Shown piece after piece: positions 1 through 14,400 of a stretch of DNA of 64,000 bases. Where the stretch lies: positions 12,182,416 to 12,246,415 of the forward strand of contig NC_049985.1 of assembly GCF_000003815.2 (NCBI RefSeq), in the 5' to 3' direction. The translations under genes and the position numbers were made by a program. Each line of letters starts with the position of its first letter. The stretch's first letter is position 1. The notes under the pieces were generated by a model. The model was not told where the DNA came from. It ran no database searches and worked only from the letters and a program-made list of their open reading frames with translations. The stretch comes from Branchiostoma floridae (lineage: Eukaryota > Chordata > Leptocardii > Amphioxiformes > Branchiostomatidae).

Positions 1-599
1 ATACCAACCAAAATTGATTGACAGCAGTTAGCAGCCATTTTATATGCAGAATTATGTGGGCACAGTTCCTCTGGACTTTGAGTGACTTCTTTTCCTTAAG
101 TGAATATTAGTTAAGCATATTAACAATGTGCACTGTGCAAAATGATTATCATTGAGAATTTTGACATACTGGTAGAGAAATTGAAAGCACTTGTTTGGGC
201 TGTTCAAGGAAACAGACAACTTCAAAACAAACCATGTTTGATTGTTAGACAAACTCAGCTCTGATTGTTAAACAATGGTTTCTTGAAGTTTGTTTACATA
301 ACAGCATGGAGATTAAAAACTGTGTGCATTTCTTATAGATATGTTTCCTGGGAACTAACTGAAAGGTGTATATCATGCGAACCGTATCATTTATAATTTT
401 TTTTTCGCAAACCAACCAATTTGTCGGGAGCAACCACCTGTCCTCAGCAACAATTTTTCACGGTCCCTTGAGTGGTTGCTCAGGACAGGTTTGACTGTAT
501 CTCTAGAAGATAATACCAACTAGATGTTTTACAAACTTTAATGTAAATATAACATCTAGCAAAATTGCGCCAATGGCTTTAGATATGATGGTGAGTAAA
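1..599. other. Flanking non-coding sequence
   Basis: AT-rich sequence downstream of gene A. Short open frames here have no recognisable protein features. A CCTGTCCT(C/G)AGCAAC-type short inverted repeat around 438-490 (GGAGCAACCACCTGTCC against GTGGTTGCTCAGGACAGG) could be a small MITE end. Confidence 0.4.
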
Positions 600-1840
600 A
601 GTTTCGATTAATCAACATTATACTTTTGCATTATACCCAGTAGTCATTCTTGACAGATTAAAAATTAAGAGTACATTTAATAGCAACAAAATATCATCAT
701 ATGGCATTTTGCTATTTTATGTCACAAACTAAAGCAGAAAGAGTAGCTTGCAAACTAGGATGAATATTTTCAAATTGAGCCCATAATTATAATCATGAAA
801 AAAATTGAAAACAAGGTTGCACACCAACTACAATTACATACTTTCGTGGATCTGAAATGTAGCTTAATCATGTGAAATTAAGCATATTTTACGGTGGTTA
901 AATGTTGCTTAAATGAGTGGCACTAAGTGCGCTTTACGGAACCTACTGAACTGTTATGTACATATGATATTTAAGCAGATGTAAATATTGTGTAAAGGTG
1001 CTTAAACAATGCCGATACGTATCATTTACGCATATTTAAAGCGTGCTTAAAGACCTAATTTGGTGCAGTGTAAGGTGTGAGCTTTGAGGCAACTTTGGGG
1101 TTAGCAACAAAGAATTACAGCTTTCAACCTTACACGTTTGTACATTTCCTTCTCATTCATACCAAATCGTGCATAACCAATTTTATAGTTTTCAATTATG
1201 AAGTGTTATCTTACAATTGTTTCCCGAAAAATGATACCAACACAATATAATATGTCATAAACTTTAAGGTGAATACAACAGCTATAGTCCTCAATTGAAA
1301 TTGGGTGTATGACTATGATCAGTTTAAATTATTAGAAAGTCATGAGAAAATAGAAATACTACCAACAAAAATTGTTTTTTTGTGTGTTTTATATTGCAAA
1401 CAAAAGCAAATATAACAGCTCAGGCCACACTTACTTTATGGATGACTTCCGCGCGCACATTGATTTTCGCCTGTTCTAAAAAAACGGCCATCCAATAGCA
1501 TCCCTAGTCAATTTGAATTTTTTAATGCTTGCCAGACACAGCACGAGATATTTCAGCATGCAAATGAAGCTTAAACATTTGAACATGGTTATAGGTAATG
1601 TTTAAAATCCACAACTAACACTCAACGTTTACGACAGGTTTAAGGACGAAGTAAAGCCCGCATAAAAAAATCAGGCATCTTTACTTGGTCTTTTAAGTTA
1701 CTTAAATGTTGTAACTGTCGCGACTGGGTCTTGAGGAATCCAAAATATGTACATGTTAAAGACGATGTTTAGCGCTGTCTACATAGCCCGTTACCGGCCC
1801 ACAGTGAGATTCCCGGTACGTCAACGGTCAATGATTTTGG
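600..1840. repeat. Dispersed repeat, left copy (inverted relative to 32420-33690)
   Basis: Matches the reverse complement of 32420-33690 over about 1.2 kb, with shared blocks such as CACTAAGTGCGCTTTACGGA, GGTGCAGTGTAAGGTGTGAG and GACCCAGTCGCGAC (the last as its complement). AT-rich with many TTAAGC motifs and no coding capacity. Probably a non-autonomous transposon; ends not precisely placed. Confidence 0.8.
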
Positions 1841-2141
1841 CGCAACTGGTTTGTTAGTCATGTTGTTTCATGAAAGTTAATCCACAGATACACAGCAGTG
1901 TGGAGTGTTTGATAAGAGAGGCCGACATGTCTTCCTTGTCTCGTTTAGTCTCTTTCTGTCTTATTTTTTCACTTCATGGAAACCGAGTAATCAGTCTTAA
2001 TTGTATGGAGAAAACACAAATTTTGTACCCATAAACTTACACTTTTAAACAAGTGGAAGTGTTAGACACTGATCCTGAACATACACAATGTACTAATTGA
2101 CTGATAAGATGTATTGATCAAACAGAATAGCAACTTCCTAG

Positions 2142-2288
2142 TCAAGCTGGACGAATTTGGCAGATGTACCCCTTTTTCCCAGAGCATTCAGCGTCGTCCC
2201 ACATAGGACCACTAGTATGTCCTGAAGACCAGTACTGAACGCACAGTACCACCCCTATGTTGCCCCTTGGCTCACCGGGGTTCCATAC
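2142..2288 (-). CDS. Gene A exon 16: C-type lectin domain, last part, with stop
   Basis: Phase 0 entry after CCGCAG; 48 codons and a TGA at 2144-2142. It encodes WNPGEPRGN, VVLCVQYW, MWDDAECSGKKGYICQI, giving the closing cysteines of the fold. The calcium-site tripeptide position reads EPR instead of the EPN or QPD of sugar-binding C-type lectins, while a WDD replaces WND, so classic calcium-dependent mannose or galactose binding is uncertain. Confidence 0.88.
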   Translation of the reverse strand, partial: VWNPGEPRGNIGVVLCVQYWSSGHTSGPMWDDAECSGKKGYICQIRPA

Positions 2289-5200
2289 CTGCGGAAAAAG
2301 AAAATGCTTTTATGTCAATTTCATCGTGTATAAACTGCCGTGATCCTTTAATTATCCATTTTCTGTAATGTGCGTGATGCAATGTACCATTCCCTCGAGT
2401 ACGTCTACCTGTATTGTGGATTGTGGAGTGCAGATGTAGTCAGGAAGACAATCATTCACAACAGACTAATCAGGAAAAGTGATGAGAAAAATGATGAATG
2501 TACGTAATATTAAACAAGACCTGGCAGTGGCATGAGTACTTATGTCAATTTCAAAGATTCAAAAAATGGCATGTAGAAGATCTACCAACTATTGTACTTG
2601 TCAAAAGAACACATACCCGGTAGTGTCCCAGAAGTGTCCCGTCCACCCATGTCCAGTCGAGGTCGACAACCCTCTTCATGCCAATCCAGTGATCGTTGCT
2701 GCCTCCGGATGTTTTGACCAGGCGTCTCAGAGCGAGGTCCAGTTCTTTTGTTTTAGGCATGGCCAAGGTCGCCCCATCCGCCATACAGGCCTGCTGTGCG
2801 TCCACAAATGACTTAAGGATGGGAACCAGACGGATGCAGTGCTGCCCGAGTCGTATGTAGCCATCCTTGCAACCATGTCGCCTGTGTCCGACAACTGAAA
2901 CAGGTAAGCTGGAGTTATTGCCATTGTTCATGCAAAATTGTTATTCCAACTGCGAGGGAGTGTTGATGAGCATCGTGTTACTTTTGTTTTGTTCGTGTAT
3001 AATTTTGTTTTGTTCATGTATAATTGATTTAGTCATCAGACGCTATTGATTGACAAGATGGTATTAGATTATGGAGTAGATGTTGTAGCAGATATGGATG
3101 AAAGGAAAGGAAAGCAACAGTACATAGCTAGAGAAGTCACAGAATCGGACCTTACCACACACTGGTACGTCACAAATCTCATATCTCGTGCTGGGATCCG
3201 TGGTGAAGCACCAAACTTCGGTCCAGTCTTCAGTCTTCCGGCAATAGTTCTCTTCCAGCCCGGATGAAGGAAATTTTGCAGTAGTGTACTCGTGTTCATG
3301 TGGTGTCTGACTGTCCCAGCGCTGACAGGTCTTACCTGTCTCAGTCATAAAGACTGTTCCTCGGTAGGATGCTCCATCTCCCATCCGACATACCAATTCT
3401 GATAGATGAAATAAATAAGAAAATAGTATCACGCATGCATCTTGGAAACATGTCATATCATAGTTACATGGAACAATAACATTGACACACTATCTAGCAT
3501 TTATCTAAACTCGGTACAAAAAGGTTGGAATATTAAGTTTTGTAGCCTATATATATTTCCATTTTTTCTGCATCAATTTCAATGTATTGTATATCAACAG
3601 AAAGCGTGTGTGATTTTCTTTCCTATAATATTAGACTTCATGGACTCATGGAACAAGCACCAGGCCTGCTTACGCTAGTGAATAAATTTCCTTGCTTCTC
3701 AGTGTATTTATAAACTGTCCTCGTTAATTATGCAAATAAGGCCATGATTTGCATGATTAGCATTTAATTGTGTAAGGCATGTCTGAAACTATTTGAATTC
3801 CAAATATTCTGAAGATCCGTCAACCAATTCTCTATAGCTAGTTATTCCACTCTAAAGTAATATGCAACTAAAATTCCTGCCATGCCTGGGGGGAAACTCC
3901 TGTAATTTTGAGAATTCTTGTCAAACGGCTAACCCCTGAGGCGTCGCCAAAATATTGTTAGTTACTGCAGAAAACAGATAACATTTGAACTCTTACCTGA
4001 TGACATTTTGTAGAGGCTTGGTGCAGAATTGTCGAGTAACATTGGGGCACAACGACCTGATTGGGGTGAAGAACACGCGTGAATTACATTTTCATTTTCA
4101 TTTTCAGACATGATTTCAATTTCTGATGTTACCTGTCACTTTCAGTAGTGATGAGGAGTGATATTTAAATACTCTATTTTTACAATAAGTCAATTCAACT
4201 GAATTGATACATCAACAGAGGAAAGTGTAATCAAGTCAATGAGTCAGGCTTTGACAATGCAACGGCCCAAGTTTTCAAAAGAATCCTATTATCAGCGCCG
4301 CAGTCTAGGATCTTTACTATCATGTACAATGACAGTATATATAGTGGGTAGAAAAGCACATAACAGACATAAACATTGTACAGATGGGTTACAGAAGTGA
4401 ACTCTGCCAGGTTTCTTAGTCTGTATAAATACTATTGTTGTGGGACTTGTTCCCTGGCCATTTCTTCTCGCTTTTATAGTTATAGGTATACTACAGCTCG
4501 TTCCTTTTGTTGACAATCCCATTGCTTGGGAAATACCCAAAGGATTCCATTCAAATTTGTGGCATACACCACTTCAAAATTATTGATTTGGGGCTTTTGT
4601 TTGCTATTTTCATACCATAAATGCATATTTTGAAATCGAATGAAATTTGGTCAATTTGAAATCAATCCAGTCGCTCATAAAATGGCATTTCAATCTCAAG
4701 AAGATATATAATGCGTTAACATTTGTGTCAAATTTGCATTAATTTGATTAAAAGTTGAGCCTGTTTTAGAATACTTGCATCACATTTTGACTCACCCTTT
4801 CACACTAATATTGGCCCCGAATTGAGGGTTATTAGTCGCAAAAGATCAGTGTGACCGCTAGGGGAATGTCGCAAGAAAATGGCAACGTCGCCATAGTACT
4901 AGTAATATGTCGATAATAGTTCACAGTCCAGTGCGATATCAGTTTTCGTGACAACATGCTATGTAAGCGCCATGATAAAAGATATAACCACGTAAAGTAA
5001 ACTTGGCGAAGGCCTACCCAAAAATACTCGGACTTCGCACAGGGTCAGTATTCGGGAGGGTCCGGGAAGACGGACGCCCACGTAGCGACCCTTCATCCCC
5101 TGACAGGAGACGGAAATGGACGGCTGGTTCAGGTTCATTTGATGATAACCTCCACACTTGGGATTCGCGCTGACCTGGTCGGAATCCCCGATGTGGATGT

Positions 5201-5383
5201 TGAAGGGGTTGATTCTTTCCGGACGAGTGTCTTGGCGGTTGAAGATGAGTACCCTGTAGATGTTGACAATGGCAATGGTGCTTGAGTTTTGTGAATATTC
5301 GGATAAACGTTCCTCCGAGCACTACTGATAATGTAGATCCTAAGTCACTTTTATTACCTCCATGAAAAATGGAGATATTGTTT

Positions 5384-5429
<46 letters not shown>

Positions 5430-8400
5430 TGTCTGTCTGTCTGTCTGTCTCTGTGTGTGTGGGTGTTTGCCTGCCTCTGTGAGTATGTTTGTATTTCTGG
5501 ATATTTGTGGTTGAATAACTCTGGAACCTCTGGATGGATTGGATGGATTGTAATAATATTTGGTAAGTGGATAGAGCTAAGGCGAAGGTCAAGGTCAATT
5601 TTTGGGCCCCAATTATGTGACCTTGGTACTGCAGCAGAACTTCTGGTTTTTGTATCTTTGATCTGGTCGTGCTATGATCTTGATCTTTTGTTGGCAATTG
5701 GGATGTTAGGAGCTAATAGGAAGAAATTTTGTAGCTTTGGACCCCCTAGCAGCTTGCTCTGGAAAAATCTTCCGAGGAGAATAAGTGAAGAAAGGAATGT
5801 CGGATTTCCATAATGTTTTAAATACAGTTACCTCAGACATAGATCTACATAACGAAGTGTACATTATGCAAATTTTTATTTGATTTGCACGATTAATGAG
5901 GAAAATCAATGTTTGCATTGTTCTCCATTTTATGACTCAAATGCATGTAAATATGTAGTGGTTTATAACATGTGGAAGATACCAATTACGCGAATAAGAT
6001 CCAAATTAGCTTAATCAATGCAATAGTGCCATAATTACTATAACTATTTAATGATTGGCTGTCAACATTATGACCTGTGTAATTAAGTTAAAGGTGTGTA
6101 TAACCAACCATTGATTATGCGGATGTTAAAGTCATTTGCATAATCAGAATATTTCAAGGAGATAAAAGGTATCCAAACTGCTGTTCGTGTATTGTATTGG
6201 GACTTGCAGCTTGAGCCTTTCTTTTGACAAACATCAACACTCGCTAGAAGGAGATGCAGAAGAAAATTATCGATTACGTTTGAAAACTTTGTACCTACAG
6301 GTCAACTATGGAAATTAGGTTCATGAGTGTCTATGTTTGCACACGGTGTGTTTGTATGTATTATTTATCTTTTTAGTGTGTATTTAATGCTTATGTAAAA
6401 GCTGTACACATACCTGTCAATCACATAGGATTGGCCAAGATCCACCCACCAGCTCGGGTTAGTCTCTCCCGGTGAGTCTACAGTGTGTGTACAGGAACCA
6501 TGATGGTAGTTGGTATCGGTGTTCCCGTCTACGGCAAGACTGGCAGCCCCATCGGCGGGATCGGTAGGCTTATACTGGCTTGTTTGGAACGCTGGCTTTC
6601 CCAGGGCAACATTGACTCCTGGTGCAGACGAGAGGTCCTTCATTAGTAGTGTCATATTTATATTGATATTCAATATTGTTCAATGATGTTCAATGTTGCT
6701 ATGATGTGCGGTATCGCAGGGTACCGTTGCAATGTTGTTTTTTTTTTTTTTTTTCTTCCTGATTCCGTGTTCGTCACGGCACTTTATTACATGTCACAGA
6801 AAGCTGTACAATGTGTAGCTTATATCATATTTCTAAGAATACATTCTGATTTGAAAATTTTCACAATGATTTCTGCATCTTGACATAGTGAATTCGGGGA
6901 TGACACTGTAGACTTATATTTTACAATGGATAGTTTCGCAACTAGCAGCAGTTAATTGATGTACCGAAACTTGTTTAACATATGAGGGTTGTATCCAAAA
7001 ATAATGTCATGTACAGTGAGAGATATGGAATAACTAAACAAACTTTCCACATAATCCCATAATGCTTTAACAATTTTACAGTCAAAGAAAAAATGCTCTA
7101 TATTTTCTATAATATCGCAAAAAATACACTTATTATTTTCTACAATTCTCATCTTATGCAACAGTATTTTGGTCGGATAAATATTATGCAAGATCTTCCA
7201 TTGCAAACTAATAAGTTTGGGTTCTTTAGTGGTCAAGAAGGGAGATTTCCATAGTACATGCCAAGAAATGGAACGAAAATCGTACATAGGAAATCGTTTC
7301 TCCCAGAAATTCTGTGAGACTGGGACTGCTTGGTATTGCATGATACAGAAATTCTTAAAGAAGATAGAGTCTAGTAAGCGGATGTCTTTACCACAAAGCT
7401 TGATACTAGGAGATTCTTCGTTGTCTAATCGAGAAACACCTTTCCATTGTTTGGGAATTGAATTGATTAAAGCATGATACTGTAGTAATACATGTGCATC
7501 ATTACCAACAATAGCTTTTACATCATCAAAAGATATAAAGTTACCCTGATCATCCACAATATCATTTACATAAAGAATATGTCGTCTAATCCATTTCTTA
7601 AAATAAAGCATGTTGCCCTTGTAACTTATACAAGCATTGTTCCATAACAATTGCCAATTTACTTGATTTACCTCAATATCATTGACATTCTGTACAGGTT
7701 TCATTTCATACCAAGTAAGTATGAGTTTACGGTAATAGAGAGGTAAGGGCAACAGTGAATCTTTAGATGACACATGGACTGCCGAGCAGTTATGTCTCAA
7801 TATACAAAGATCAGGTCCTAACTTCTTAAAATAATACAGTTGTATCTTCTTCCATGTAGGAGTAGGAGTTTCACTACCGGATAACAATTTTTTTATCGAT
7901 CGTAATAAACAACATTTGTGCATTATTCTTATATCTATCATTTTCAATCCTCCCTTTGAATAGTCTTGAACCATCACATTACGCTTTACTCTCTTTTCCA
8001 GATAAATCTGTAAAACATCAAATTAACATCCCTTTAGAAGCTATCCGGTGGATATAGTGCACCATAACTGTAAGACAGTTGTGAAGCTACAAGGTTTTTG
8101 AGCACTGTTANNNNNNNNNNNNNNNNNNNNNNNNNNNNNNNNNNNNNNNNNNNNNNNNNNNNNNNNNNNNNNNNNNNNNNNNNNNNNNNNNNNNNNNNNN
8201 NNNNNNNNNNTAAGACTAAGGTTGCGTGAAGCCAAGATGATAAAATGTTTTCATCTTACAGTATTTTTTGCTCCAATTTACTTCTACTTCAGAGGCACAA
8301 CATGCAGATGAGAAAACAATCCCTAAGCATTTTGCTGTGGTGCACCATTTTAGCCCACTAGCTTGTTCAGAGCAGTGTCTCCAAGGGCCTAGCCACATGG

Positions 8401-11400
8401 CTACTGTTTTTTCTTTGTTCAAAACTAGACCAGAAAAAACGGAAAAATGTCTAATAATATCTAAACTTCTATCAATAGAAATTTTGTCACCAAGTATCAG
8501 TTCAGTATCATCTGCATATTGAAAAATTCGAGATTCAACATCGGAGTCGCCAAGCCCAGATAATGTAATACCTTTGATTTCGGAAGACTGGCGGACTTTA
8601 AGAGCAAAGAGCTCTGTGGCTAGAATAAACAGAAGAGAAGACAAGGGACATCCTTGACGTACACCTCTTCCCAGATCAAACCATTCAGAGATATGACCAC
8701 AATGATTGATACAACTACGGGCATTATTAGTGTATACCTTTACCCACTGAACAAAATCTGAACCGAAATTGAACTTTTCAAGAACTTTTATAATGAGGTC
8801 TTTGGAAATAGTATCAAAAGCTTTGCTGTAATCTAAGAAGAGAATGGCACCTGGAACATTAGAATCTCTAGTAAAGCAAATTATGTCATCTATGGCTCGT
8901 ATGTTATTCAAAATACTACGTCCCTTGATATATCCAACTTGGTCTGGTCCAACAATGTGAGAGATAATGTTCTGTAATCTACTTGCTAATATCTTTGCAC
9001 CTATTTTGTAGTCCGTATTTGTGATTGAGATAGGTCGCCAGTTAGACAGCTGGTCTCTACTTAAATCTTGGTGTTCACCCCCTTTAAAGAGTAAGGATAT
9101 AACCCCTTTACGTTGAGTGGAAGAAAGCTGGTTCTTCGTGTAGCCCTCATTTAGTGAGTTCAAAACCATAGATCCTATTCTGCTCCAAAAGACTTTATAA
9201 AAGTCAGTAGTAAGGCCATCTAGGCCGGGACTGCAATTTGTCATGTTACGTAGAGCAGATGTACATTCCGTCATAGTAAACAACCCTTCACAAGATTTAC
9301 TTTGCATGTCAGACAACGTCGGAAAATTTACGTCTGTAATAAAGTCATCAAAGCTTTCTATGTCGAAATCGTCGTTTTTACTGTATAGTTTTCTATAGTA
9401 ATCGACTTGTTGTTCCAATAATTTATTTTGATCTGTTATTATGTGACCGTCAGGTGTTCTGAGGCTTGTAATAACATTGTGTATGGCACGTGACTTCTCA
9501 AGTCGAAGAAAGTAGGCTGTGTTTTTTTCTCCTTCCTCAATCCATTTAACTTTTGAGCGGATTTGTGCACCATGCGCCTCGTGAAGGGCTAATGCTTCAA
9601 ACTCAGCCTTTGTGTCGTGCACCTGTTGCTGTAAAGTTAAATTCTTTGGATCGGAAGCTAATTGTTTTTCCATCCGTTCTAATTTTTCATCAATTATGTT
9701 GTGTTTGGATCGTTTTTCAAGAGCCTTTTGTTTCCCGTAACTAATTGAGAAAGTTTTTATCTTACTCTTACAGATGTCCCATATTAACTGTTTATCTTCG
9801 ATCACAGAGTCACTAAGGCCTTCTTGGATGTTTCCTATGATTTCATTAACACGATCAACAAACACCTTATCTTTTAGAAATGAATTATTGAATTTCCAAT
9901 ATGAAGGTCCTTTGTCAAACTGTGTTACAGACATATCCAATACAACAGCTCTATGATCACTGCAGGGGAAAGAGATGATTTCACATGCAGTAGTTTTATC
10001 AAACAAAAAGTCATTAATCAGGAGATAATCTAGTCTCCTGGCTGTAAAAGGGTTTCTCTTAGACCATGTGTAATCCTTGTCTTCACTATGGAAGACTCTC
10101 CAGATGTCAAGTAGTTCAAGGTTGTCTGTCAAATTATTAAAACATTTAACCTCTGCTTTATCATGCTCTTTCCCTGCTACATTGTCGAGATCACGATTGA
10201 GTACTGTATTGAAATCACCAGCTAACATAAAATATTCACCGTCACAACAATGTTCTTGCAGTTGAGTTAGAACCTGTTTGTAGAACAGTTTCTTACTCAG
10301 TACATTGTTAGGAGCATATACATTGAAACAAACAAATTTCTCACCATGGTGTATAAATTTTATACCAATGACCCTCTCAGATATATCTATAAATTCCACA
10401 TTTTTAATGTTGGAACCTTTAGATATCAAAATAACTTGTCCTTTGCTATGACAGGTACCAGGGTGTGCGTAAAGCATCCCTCCCCATTCTGTCTTCCATG
10501 TCTCTATATCAGCACTGCTGATGTAAGTTTCTTGCATAAAAGCAATGTCTATCTTCTTATCTTTAAGGTATTGAAAAACAGTTCGCCGTACCGTTCGTTT
10601 CCTTAAGCCTCGCGTGTTGATGGTGAGTAGTCGAACCATGGGTGTTGATGGAAGATAGACCTAAGTCCTACCCATTGTCTTTGTTTCTCCTCTGATCGTT
10701 GTGGCGACCGTCGTCTTTGTACAGTTTGTCCGGCTTCGACTTGTCAGGCGGAGTCAGAACATTCTTTCTCTTCCTAGTTGACCTTGATGTCCCAGGTTGA
10801 CGCCGTTGACCTTGATCTCTAGTGTCCTCAGTGCTGGTGGGCGCTGGGCGCGTTGAACGTGTAAGTCTTCTCTGATTGGTTCCACCAGAGAGACCGGCTT
10901 GTTCCTGATGTGGGGGGTTTGCAAATGACTCTGTCTCACACCGAGTGTTCTCTGCGCCATCACTGTCCCCTGTAACTAGACTCTCGGCTGTCTCATCGGG
11001 ATCACCAGAAGCCCAGTCTGTCCAGTCTTGATCTTCTCCACTATTTTTGTTATTAACGACTGCTCTTGAAGCACTAGTCGATCGAGAGTTGGACGCCTCC
11101 CGGGCAGCTCTGAGTCCTTGCTGAACTTTCTGCTCAACATCTCTTCTTTCTCTTGATGGATTACTTCTTTCGGCCCTGCACCACTTTTTTGTGTGACCTT
11201 TTTTTCCGCAGTTGTGGCAAGTGATGCGATGAGGGCATTCTTGGAATGCATGGTCCTCTGACTTGCAAGATTTGCAGTTGATATGCTGGCCATCGTGGAA
11301 AACTGTCACTTCAATGTCAATCAGAGAACCTGTATCCGTCGGGTCAGGTATGCTGTAGGTACCGTACCGCTGGAAAGGGTTGGTGATCTTCGACGCATAA

Positions 11401-14400
11401 CAGAATCTGTGGCCCGAGTACAGGTGCTGAAAGGGGGAGTCCGCATTCCTGTTCTTCTTCTGATGTCTCAGGACTTCTGTCGTCCTTTCAGCTCTCGAGT
11501 CCACCCATTGTGCAACCTCATCATCCGATACACTGTGCGGAATACCATGGATAGAAATCCTGATTTCGGTTTTCCTTAAACCCGTTTTCTGGAAATCCAG
11601 GATTCCGTAGGATTTTGAACCGACAACTACTCGACCTACGCTGATTGCTTTCGCCTTGGCATCCAGGCATGTAAAATTAATTACCCAGGTGCGCTTCTGG
11701 CTCAGGTACTGTGCGCCTAGGATTTCTTCTGGTTTTATGGAATCATCCAACTCATTCTGAACAGTATTGTACAGTGCTTCAACTATATCAAATTCAGACA
11801 ACTTGGGCATACCGACCGCGTCGATTTTGATCCAAAGATTGGTGTCTTGGAGCCTTGAAATGTCGTCACGTGCCGCCATCTTTCCTGTCGGAGTAGCCCT
11901 CCCACTGGTCTTCAAAAGACGGGCACAAAGTCTTCCAAAGATTGAAAGAAAGTAATTCCAAGGCAGCGACGAAAGTCAGCACACACTTATGTAACACTAC
12001 TAAATAAAAAAAAACGGTTAGCACCGCTCGAGAGCTTCCAGAACGCGAATTCTGGAGAGCTCACACAAAACACGTCAGATGACAACACCTGACCTTTGAC
12101 CACCGTTGCAATGTTGTAAAAGTCCCTATAGCATCATTTAATATCTGGCTAGGGCATATATTATTTTGACACGGACATCGTGGTACATAGAGACGTGTGG
12201 TCAGCCTACGAGAATCCTGTCGCGTACCTAAAACGCTCATGGTATTATTGTGTGTATTAAGTGAAGTATCGTAAACGGTGCATTTCAGTGTACAAAAGAA
12301 GCCTCTTCTAGACGCAAAAGGCAGTCATCGAGCGTTACATACCAATCAGGTAGACATCATTTGCCCAAGGCCCGCCTTCCCCGTCCACTCCACAGGCAGA
12401 GGAACGTCCGTACTTGAAGAAAGTGTTGTGGCCATTAGCAGACCCGAAACACTGTCCGCCATTCTGCACAGCAAACACGGTAAACCCACGAGAATGTGCT
12501 ACCTGGTAACACTTCTCGACAGGGTTACTCCGTGCTCCATAGCTGTCATCCAAGCGTGGATCTGTTCCCTCAAGGGATGGAATGGCGCGGTTGGGTCTCT
12601 CCTTCCAGCAACCCAGACTTTGGTAGCACTCTCCTGTGTGGGGAAAAGAGAGGGTATTATTGCAGAATGTGATCGATGGGCATTTCCTGTCATCTCCCGG
12701 CAAATAATTAAGAGAGAAAACAAGAGAACAGAATAGTTTTCTATAAGTCAACATTCATTAGGGACTACAGTCGTCGAAGATTGAGATGACTTAGCAGGAC
12801 ACGTCGGTACAGAACATTGGACAGCTGTTTCTAGTTGGGCACTGATGCTTAGTAGGACAAATGCCTCACCTTCGTGAGTCACTGAAGGGTGTTGCTTTGA
12901 TGTCTCCTGAAGCTGGTCAAATCTTGTCTTTTCGACATCATGTGTCAAAACCTGGCGACAAATAATTATACAATCATGTTCGTATCGTTGTACAATACAT
13001 ATAAACTGTGATTCATTATAGGTTGAGGCATTTCAAAAATCTTAAACCTTTTATAAATACCTTGTCTGTAGCTGCCGTAGTGACCGTCTTTGCTGTTCCA
13101 GCTTGTGGAAACGGGCTCGTTTCCAGATGGGAATCGGTCGGAGACACACTCGGAGACACACTCGAAGACACACTCGGAGACACACTCGGAGACACACTCG
13201 GAGACACACTCGGAGACACACTCGGAGACACACTTTTCACACCATCAGCTGTCGTCCATGTGGGCAGGATTGTTGAATTGGCTGGGTCTTCCCTCACAGT
13301 CAAATAGATCTAGGTAGGATTACAGTTATTCAAGCAACTGTTTCAAATAGAGCGACGCAAGGTTACAGGTACTCAAGCAAAGTTACAGGTACTTGGCAAT
13401 ATGGAGCTGGAAGTTACAGGTAAAGGTTCTGGCTCTGTTTTTTTTGTTAGACAAATAGGCTTTTAGTCATGTTTGGAGTGTTCGTTAAATAGTCGAGTAA
13501 GTACAGCGTGTATGTTATCAAGACTTGTTTATTTGTGTCTATTTATTTATGTATTTGTAGCTAGCTACCATGCTTTCTTTTTGTTGTTTGTTTTTCAAAG
13601 ATTAATAAAGATTGATTGAAGAAAAAGGACTTTATTCTATAGTTTATAGAAGTTAAAGGTCGTCAGGTGATGCGAGGTGGGTTTCAGCCGGTAGGTTTCG
13701 GCTGAAAACCACTAGGTGAATACTTTAGAGGTCAGACTTTGTGAGTTTCCATGGACTAAATCTCAGGTAGGTGACTTTTGAGATCCTGTTTCTTACATGT
13801 TTCTATCTATTTGGATAGGACTCTGATTTAGTGCTCTTTACCCAGAAACCCTAGTGGTCTCAAATCGCACGACGAATGCAATCATAGGGAACCAACCGAG
13901 AGGGTTCCAGTTTTGTTTTCCAGTGTAGGGCCGGTAGGGTTGGCGGGAAACGGTGACACTGGTCGGCTTGACGTACCACTCCTCTCCAGAGAATTGTTGG
14001 GTGAGAGAGGGTGAGCCTCATCTACGGACGTGGGAAATGTGACGAGACCAACTCCTGCACCAATGGCGGCTGCTACAACAATGGCCATGATGACAAAGAG
14101 GAGCAGCTTGGGACGATGCAGTATTGCGTTGAAGCTTCTGGGGAACTCACAGTTGTCTTCAACATCGGTACTATCTGTGAGTAGACAACATTTCATATCT
14201 TCCTTTAATGACTGCTATCTACATTCCAATCTCCGGCGCCAGGTCTCGCGAGACTGCAATTTTGCGCGCGTGAATTCACAGTCGGACGTCCAAATAGGGA
14301 GTCATCTTCGATGGGAAGTTATTCTCTTCTTCGGCAAAATTCAACGATATAACTATATATGTGTCACAGGGGAGATTGGAATCTAGGAGGATTCAGAATT

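Larger units (their letters stand above)
6739..12101 (-). mobile_element. Tx1-like (L1 group) LINE, nearly complete, in gene A intron
   Basis: Two ORFs in LINE order, a 17-nt poly(A) (poly-T at 6738-6754 on the plus strand) and a 16-bp target-site duplication ACCGTTGCAATGTTGT at 6723-6738 and 12102-12117. The element is about 5.36 kb, in the same direction as gene A, in the intron between the WSC-like and F-type lectin exons. An assembly gap (8111-8210), a stop at 8217-8219 and a frameshift near 7985-7995 break ORF2, so this copy is probably dead. The intact duplication suggests fairly recent insertion. Confidence 0.9.

Noticed and set aside
5382-5470. Long open frames through TG/CA tracts here and at 17.1, 18.8, 20.4 and 22.0 kb
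   Set aside because: Dinucleotide repeats are open in all frames; the CVCV and HTHT peptides are artefacts. Only the 90-bp exon beside each tract is supported.
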